Below, in pieces: positions 61,530-64,000 of a stretch of 64,000 bases of DNA; position 1 is the stretch's first letter, and every line of letters begins with the position of its first letter. Source of the DNA: Afipia sp. GAS231 (GTDB taxonomy: Bacteria > Pseudomonadota > Alphaproteobacteria > Rhizobiales > Xanthobacteraceae); contig NZ_LT629703.1 in NCBI RefSeq assembly GCF_900103365.1, forward strand, positions 5,628,501-5,692,500. The letters are read 5' to 3'. The notes under the pieces were generated by a model that was not told the DNA's origin, did no database searches, and saw only the letters and a program-made list of their open reading frames with translations. Made by a program: the position numbers and the translations under genes.

Positions 61530-61617
61530 AGCCGATCCAGCCGCGCCATTTAGTCCCAAAAGTGCAATTGCGGCGCGGACCGGCTTGGGGGAGAATACCG
61601 GCATTGGGGGCTGACAC

Positions 61618-61830
61618 GTGAACGACAAGGATCGACCGATGCCGCCGTTGATCGCATTCGCTGGCGCCCTGGGTGGGCTGGCCGTGGTCCGCTGGGCCTA
61701 TAGAACCGCCGTCCGCATCAATCAGGAACTGGAAGAAGCGCGCTTGGCGCGCGTCGCCGAGGCCGCCCGTTCGGGCGATATTCCGACCCTGCGACGGGAT
61801 CCGGTGACCGGGGCTTATCGGCCGGGTTAG
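61618..61830 (+). CDS. Small unknown protein with single hydrophobic segment
   Basis: A 70-residue protein beginning with GTG, with a hydrophobic stretch PPLIAFAGALGGLAVVRWAY and then a charged region (INQELEEARLARVAEAARSG) ending in DPVTGAYRPG. The last motif, RRDPVTGAYRP, recurs in small alphaproteobacterial proteins next to S49 peptidase genes, as I recall. Probably membrane-associated and co-transcribed with the peptidase, 88 bases upstream. Function unknown. Confidence 0.75.
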   Translation: MNDKDRPMPPLIAFAGALGGLAVVRWAYRTAVRINQELEEARLARVAEAARSGDIPTLRRDPVTGAYRPG

Positions 61831-61838
61831 TTTGCCCA

Positions 61839-61914
61839 CGTCATTCCGGGGCGCGAAGCGAACCCGGGATCTCGAGATTCCGGGTTCGATGCTGCGCATC
61901 GCCCCGGAATGACG
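61839..61914. repeat. Intergenic repeat family C, copy 3
   Basis: Same outer ends and GGATCTCGAGATTCCGGG-type core as at 18191 and 22289. It lies in the gap before glyQ; the rest of that gap (61915-62009) shows no gene. Confidence 0.88.
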
Positions 61915-62009
61915 AGGTCACCGAAGCCCCGCCTTCGCCTTGATTCCCCGCAGCTCCGCCGATACGGTCCCGCGCGCTTCAAAACCCCCTTGCGAGACCG
62001 ATTCTGCCG

Positions 62010-62945
62010 ATGGACGCCCTGCCTGCCCACATGCGCCCGGAACGTTCGTTCCAGGGCTTCATTCTCGCCCTGCAGCGGTTCTGGGCCGAGCAGGGCTGCG
62101 TCATCCTGCAGCCCTACGACATGGAAATGGGGGCCGGCACCTTCCACCCGGCGACGACGTTGCGGGCGCTGGGGCCGAAGCGCTGGAATGCGGCCTATGT
62201 GCAGCCCTCGCGGCGGCCCAAGGACGGCCGCTACGGCGAAAACCCCAACCGTCTGCAGCACTATTACCAGTTCCAGGTGATCATGAAGCCGTCGCCGCCG
62301 AACCTGCAGGAGCTCTATCTGAAGTCGCTGGCCGCGATCGGCATCGATTCAGCGCTGCATGACATCCGCTTCGTCGAAGACGACTGGGAAAGCCCGACGC
62401 TCGGCGCGTGGGGCCTGGGCTGGGAATGCTGGTGTGACGGCATGGAAGTCAGCCAGTTCACCTACTTTCAGCAGGTCGCGGGTGTCGAATGCGCGCCGGT
62501 CGCCGGCGAACTTACGTATGGGCTCGAGCGTCTCGCCATGTATGTGCAGGGCGTCGACCGCGTCTATGATCTCAACTTCAACGGCCGCGACGGCGACGAG
62601 CGCGTCACCTATGGCGACGTCTATCTGCAGGCCGAGCAGGAATATTCCCGGCACAACTTCGAGCATTCCGATTCCGAAATGCTGTTCAAGCAGTTCACGA
62701 TGGCGGAGGAGGCCTGCCGGAAATATCTCGCGGCCGGCTGGAAGGAGGGCAGCAATCAGAAAGAGCATCTGATGGCGCTGCCGGCCTATGACCAATGCAT
62801 CAAGGCAAGCCACGTCTTCAACCTGCTCGATGCCCGCGGCGTGATCTCGGTGACCGAGCGGCAGAGCTACATCATGCGCGTGCGCGAACTGGCCAAGGCC
62901 TGCGGCGAAGCCTGGGTCCACACCGAAGCGGGCAGGGCGGTCTGA
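62010..62945 (+). CDS. glyQ: Glycyl-tRNA synthetase alpha subunit
   Basis: A 311-residue class II synthetase subunit carrying the adenylation active site. Typical blocks are [20 protein letters not shown] at the N-terminus, [38 protein letters not shown] and [20 protein letters not shown]. It forms a tetramer with GlyS. Homologues begin near [13 protein letters not shown]; an internal ATG 21 bases on is possible. Its stop overlaps the glyS start (TGATG). Confidence 0.97.
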   Translation: MDALPAHMRPERSFQGFILALQRFWAEQGCVILQPYDMEMGAGTFHPATTLRALGPKRWNAAYVQPSRRPKDGRYGENPNRLQHYYQFQVIMKPSPPNLQELYLKSLAAIGIDSALHDIRFVEDDWESPTLGAWGLGWECWCDGMEVSQFTYFQQVAGVECAPVAGELTYGLERLAMYVQGVDRVYDLNFNGRDGDERVTYGDVYLQAEQEYSRHNFEHSDSEMLFKQFTMAEEACRKYLAAGWKEGSNQKEHLMALPAYDQCIKASHVFNLLDARGVISVTERQSYIMRVRELAKACGEAWVHTEAGRAV

Positions 62946-64000
62946 TGCCTGATCTTCTGTTTGAACTGTTCTCCGAAGAAATTCCCGCGCGCATGCAGGC
63001 AAAGGCGGCGGACGATCTGCGCCGCATGGTGACCGACAAGCTGGTTGCCGAGGGCCTGGTCTACGAAGGCGCGAAAGCGTTCGCGACGCCGCGGCGGCTG
63101 ACCTTGACCGTGCACGGCATTCCGGCGCGCCAATCGGATCTCAAGACCGAACGCCGCGGACCGAAAATCGGTGCGCCCGATGCGGCGGTGCAGGGCTTTT
63201 TGAAAGCCACCGGTTTGAAGTCGCTCGACGAGGCAAATATCCAAAAGGATCCGAAGGGCGATTTCTACATCGCGCTGATCGAGAAGCCGGGCCGTCCGAC
63301 CCTGGACGTGCTGGCCGAAATCCTGCCGCCGATCATCCGCACCTTCCCGTGGCCGAAATCGATGCGCTGGGGCGAACGCTCGGCCCGATCAGGCTCGCTG
63401 ACCTGGGTGCGGCCGCTGCACTCGATCATCGCAACCTTCGGCATCGAAACCGAAGAACCCGAGGTCGTGAAATTTGCCATCGACGGCATCGAGGCCGGAC
63501 AGACCACCCATGGTCACCGCTTTATGGCGTCGGCCGAAATCTCCGTGCGCCGTTTCGACGATTACGAAGCGAAGCTGAAGGCTGCCAAGGTCGTGCTCGA
63601 CCCGCAGGCCCGCAAGGACATCATTCTGGCCGACGCCAAGACGCTGGCGCAGGCGCAGGGCTTCGAACTGGTCGAGGACCAGGTGCTGCTCGACGAGGTG
63701 TCGGGACTGGTCGAATGGCCGGTCGCCCTGATGGGATCGTTCGACCAGGAGTTTTTGTCGATTCCCGGCGAGGTGATCCGCGCCACCATCCGCAACAATC
63801 AGAAATGCTTTGTCGTCAGCGATCCCAAGACCGGCAAGCTGGCCAACAAGTTCATCCTGACCGCCAACATCGAGGCTAGCGACGGTGGCAAGACCATCAT
63901 CGGCGGCAACGAGCGCGTCATCCGCGCGCGGCTGAGCGATGCGAAATTCTTCTACGAGACTGACCTGAAGACGAAGCTTGAGGATCGGCTGAAGAAGTTC
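62945..64000 (+). CDS. glyS: Glycyl-tRNA synthetase beta subunit, N-terminal part
   Basis: The first 352 codons of the beta subunit, which recognises and binds tRNA-Gly. It begins [20 protein letters not shown], includes [33 protein letters not shown] and [20 protein letters not shown], and continues past the window end. Translation is coupled to glyQ by overlapping stop and start codons. The C-terminal DALR anticodon-binding domain is outside the window. Confidence 0.96.
   Translation, partial: MPDLLFELFSEEIPARMQAKAADDLRRMVTDKLVAEGLVYEGAKAFATPRRLTLTVHGIPARQSDLKTERRGPKIGAPDAAVQGFLKATGLKSLDEANIQKDPKGDFYIALIEKPGRPTLDVLAEILPPIIRTFPWPKSMRWGERSARSGSLTWVRPLHSIIATFGIETEEPEVVKFAIDGIEAGQTTHGHRFMASAEISVRRFDDYEAKLKAAKVVLDPQARKDIILADAKTLAQAQGFELVEDQVLLDEVSGLVEWPVALMGSFDQEFLSIPGEVIRATIRNNQKCFVVSDPKTGKLANKFILTANIEASDGGKTIIGGNERVIRARLSDAKFFYETDLKTKLEDRLKKF

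Overview
The window is high-GC chromosomal DNA from an alphaproteobacterium, most likely Bradyrhizobium or a close relative in the Nitrobacteraceae. The indicators are the Rieske gene followed by a fused cytochrome b/c1 gene (the fbcFH arrangement), a fused TrpE-TrpG anthranilate synthase behind a Trp-codon leader peptide, a CcrM-type GANTC methyltransferase, an alphaproteobacterial LexA box (GTTC-N7-GTTC), and many intergenic palindromic repeats of the kind scattered through Bradyrhizobium genomes. Most of the window is ordinary core genome.

Layout. 1-6.6 kb: a partial MoxR ATPase diverges from a tightly coupled run (DUF1285, NUDIX, small membrane protein, CCA-adding enzyme, TauE permease), followed by minus-strand genes for an unknown membrane protein, a HAD phosphatase and an acidic-tailed DUF2158 protein. 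6.7-9.2 kb: a minus-strand group trmL-queE-queD-hemF (wobble-base and queuosine tRNA modification plus haem synthesis). 9.4-12.2 kb: the cytochrome bc1 genes and a terminator. 12.2-15.7 kb: dienelactone hydrolase, epimerase, a ring-cleavage dioxygenase and a secreted unknown. 15.8-18.2 kb: trp leader, attenuator and trpE(G). 18.3-23 kb: apt, a GIY-YIG gene behind a perfect 20-bp palindrome, two linked P-loop ATPases, and an M48 protease with LemA. 23-24.3 kb: an AT-rich island with a membrane-anchored unknown translationally coupled to a frameshifted lipase-like pseudogene. 24.3-32.8 kb: a genome-maintenance cluster (Rsm22-like, SMC, two DsbA thioredoxins, DciA, MutY) and a thioesterase.

33-39 kb: flavin monooxygenase, two GSTs, and a LysR regulator divergent from a small operon (SnoaL-like, DUF1127, RidA). 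38.8-41.9 kb: CcrM with a GANTC cluster at its 5' end and a copy of its 3' end downstream, a neutral zinc metallopeptidase, and MoaB. 42.3-43.6 kb: an IS110-family insertion sequence with a structured non-coding left end, probably a bridge RNA. 43.7-50.7 kb: a MarR-GNAT fusion coupled to a 52-residue protein, a GT2 protein, an SOS-box-preceded radical SAM gene, RNase HII and a GT39 membrane protein. 50.7-57.3 kb: an unknown gene, a uracil-DNA glycosylase lacking two of four Fe-S cysteines, ETF-ubiquinone oxidoreductase, a TPR protein and IspE. 57.4-64 kb: LysE exporter, polyprenyl diphosphate synthase, a DUF2007 gene bracketed by inverted 50-bp repeats, a TrmN6-like methyltransferase, an S49 peptidase, and glyQ with partial glyS.

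The least described elements are the P-loop ATPase pair, the coupled membrane-protein/lipase remnant, the IS110 left end, several short genes below usual length cut-offs (trpL, DUF1127, 52-residue and 32-residue proteins), and roughly nine families of intergenic repeats. No tRNA, rRNA or CRISPR array was seen. All family assignments come from reading motifs, not from database searches.
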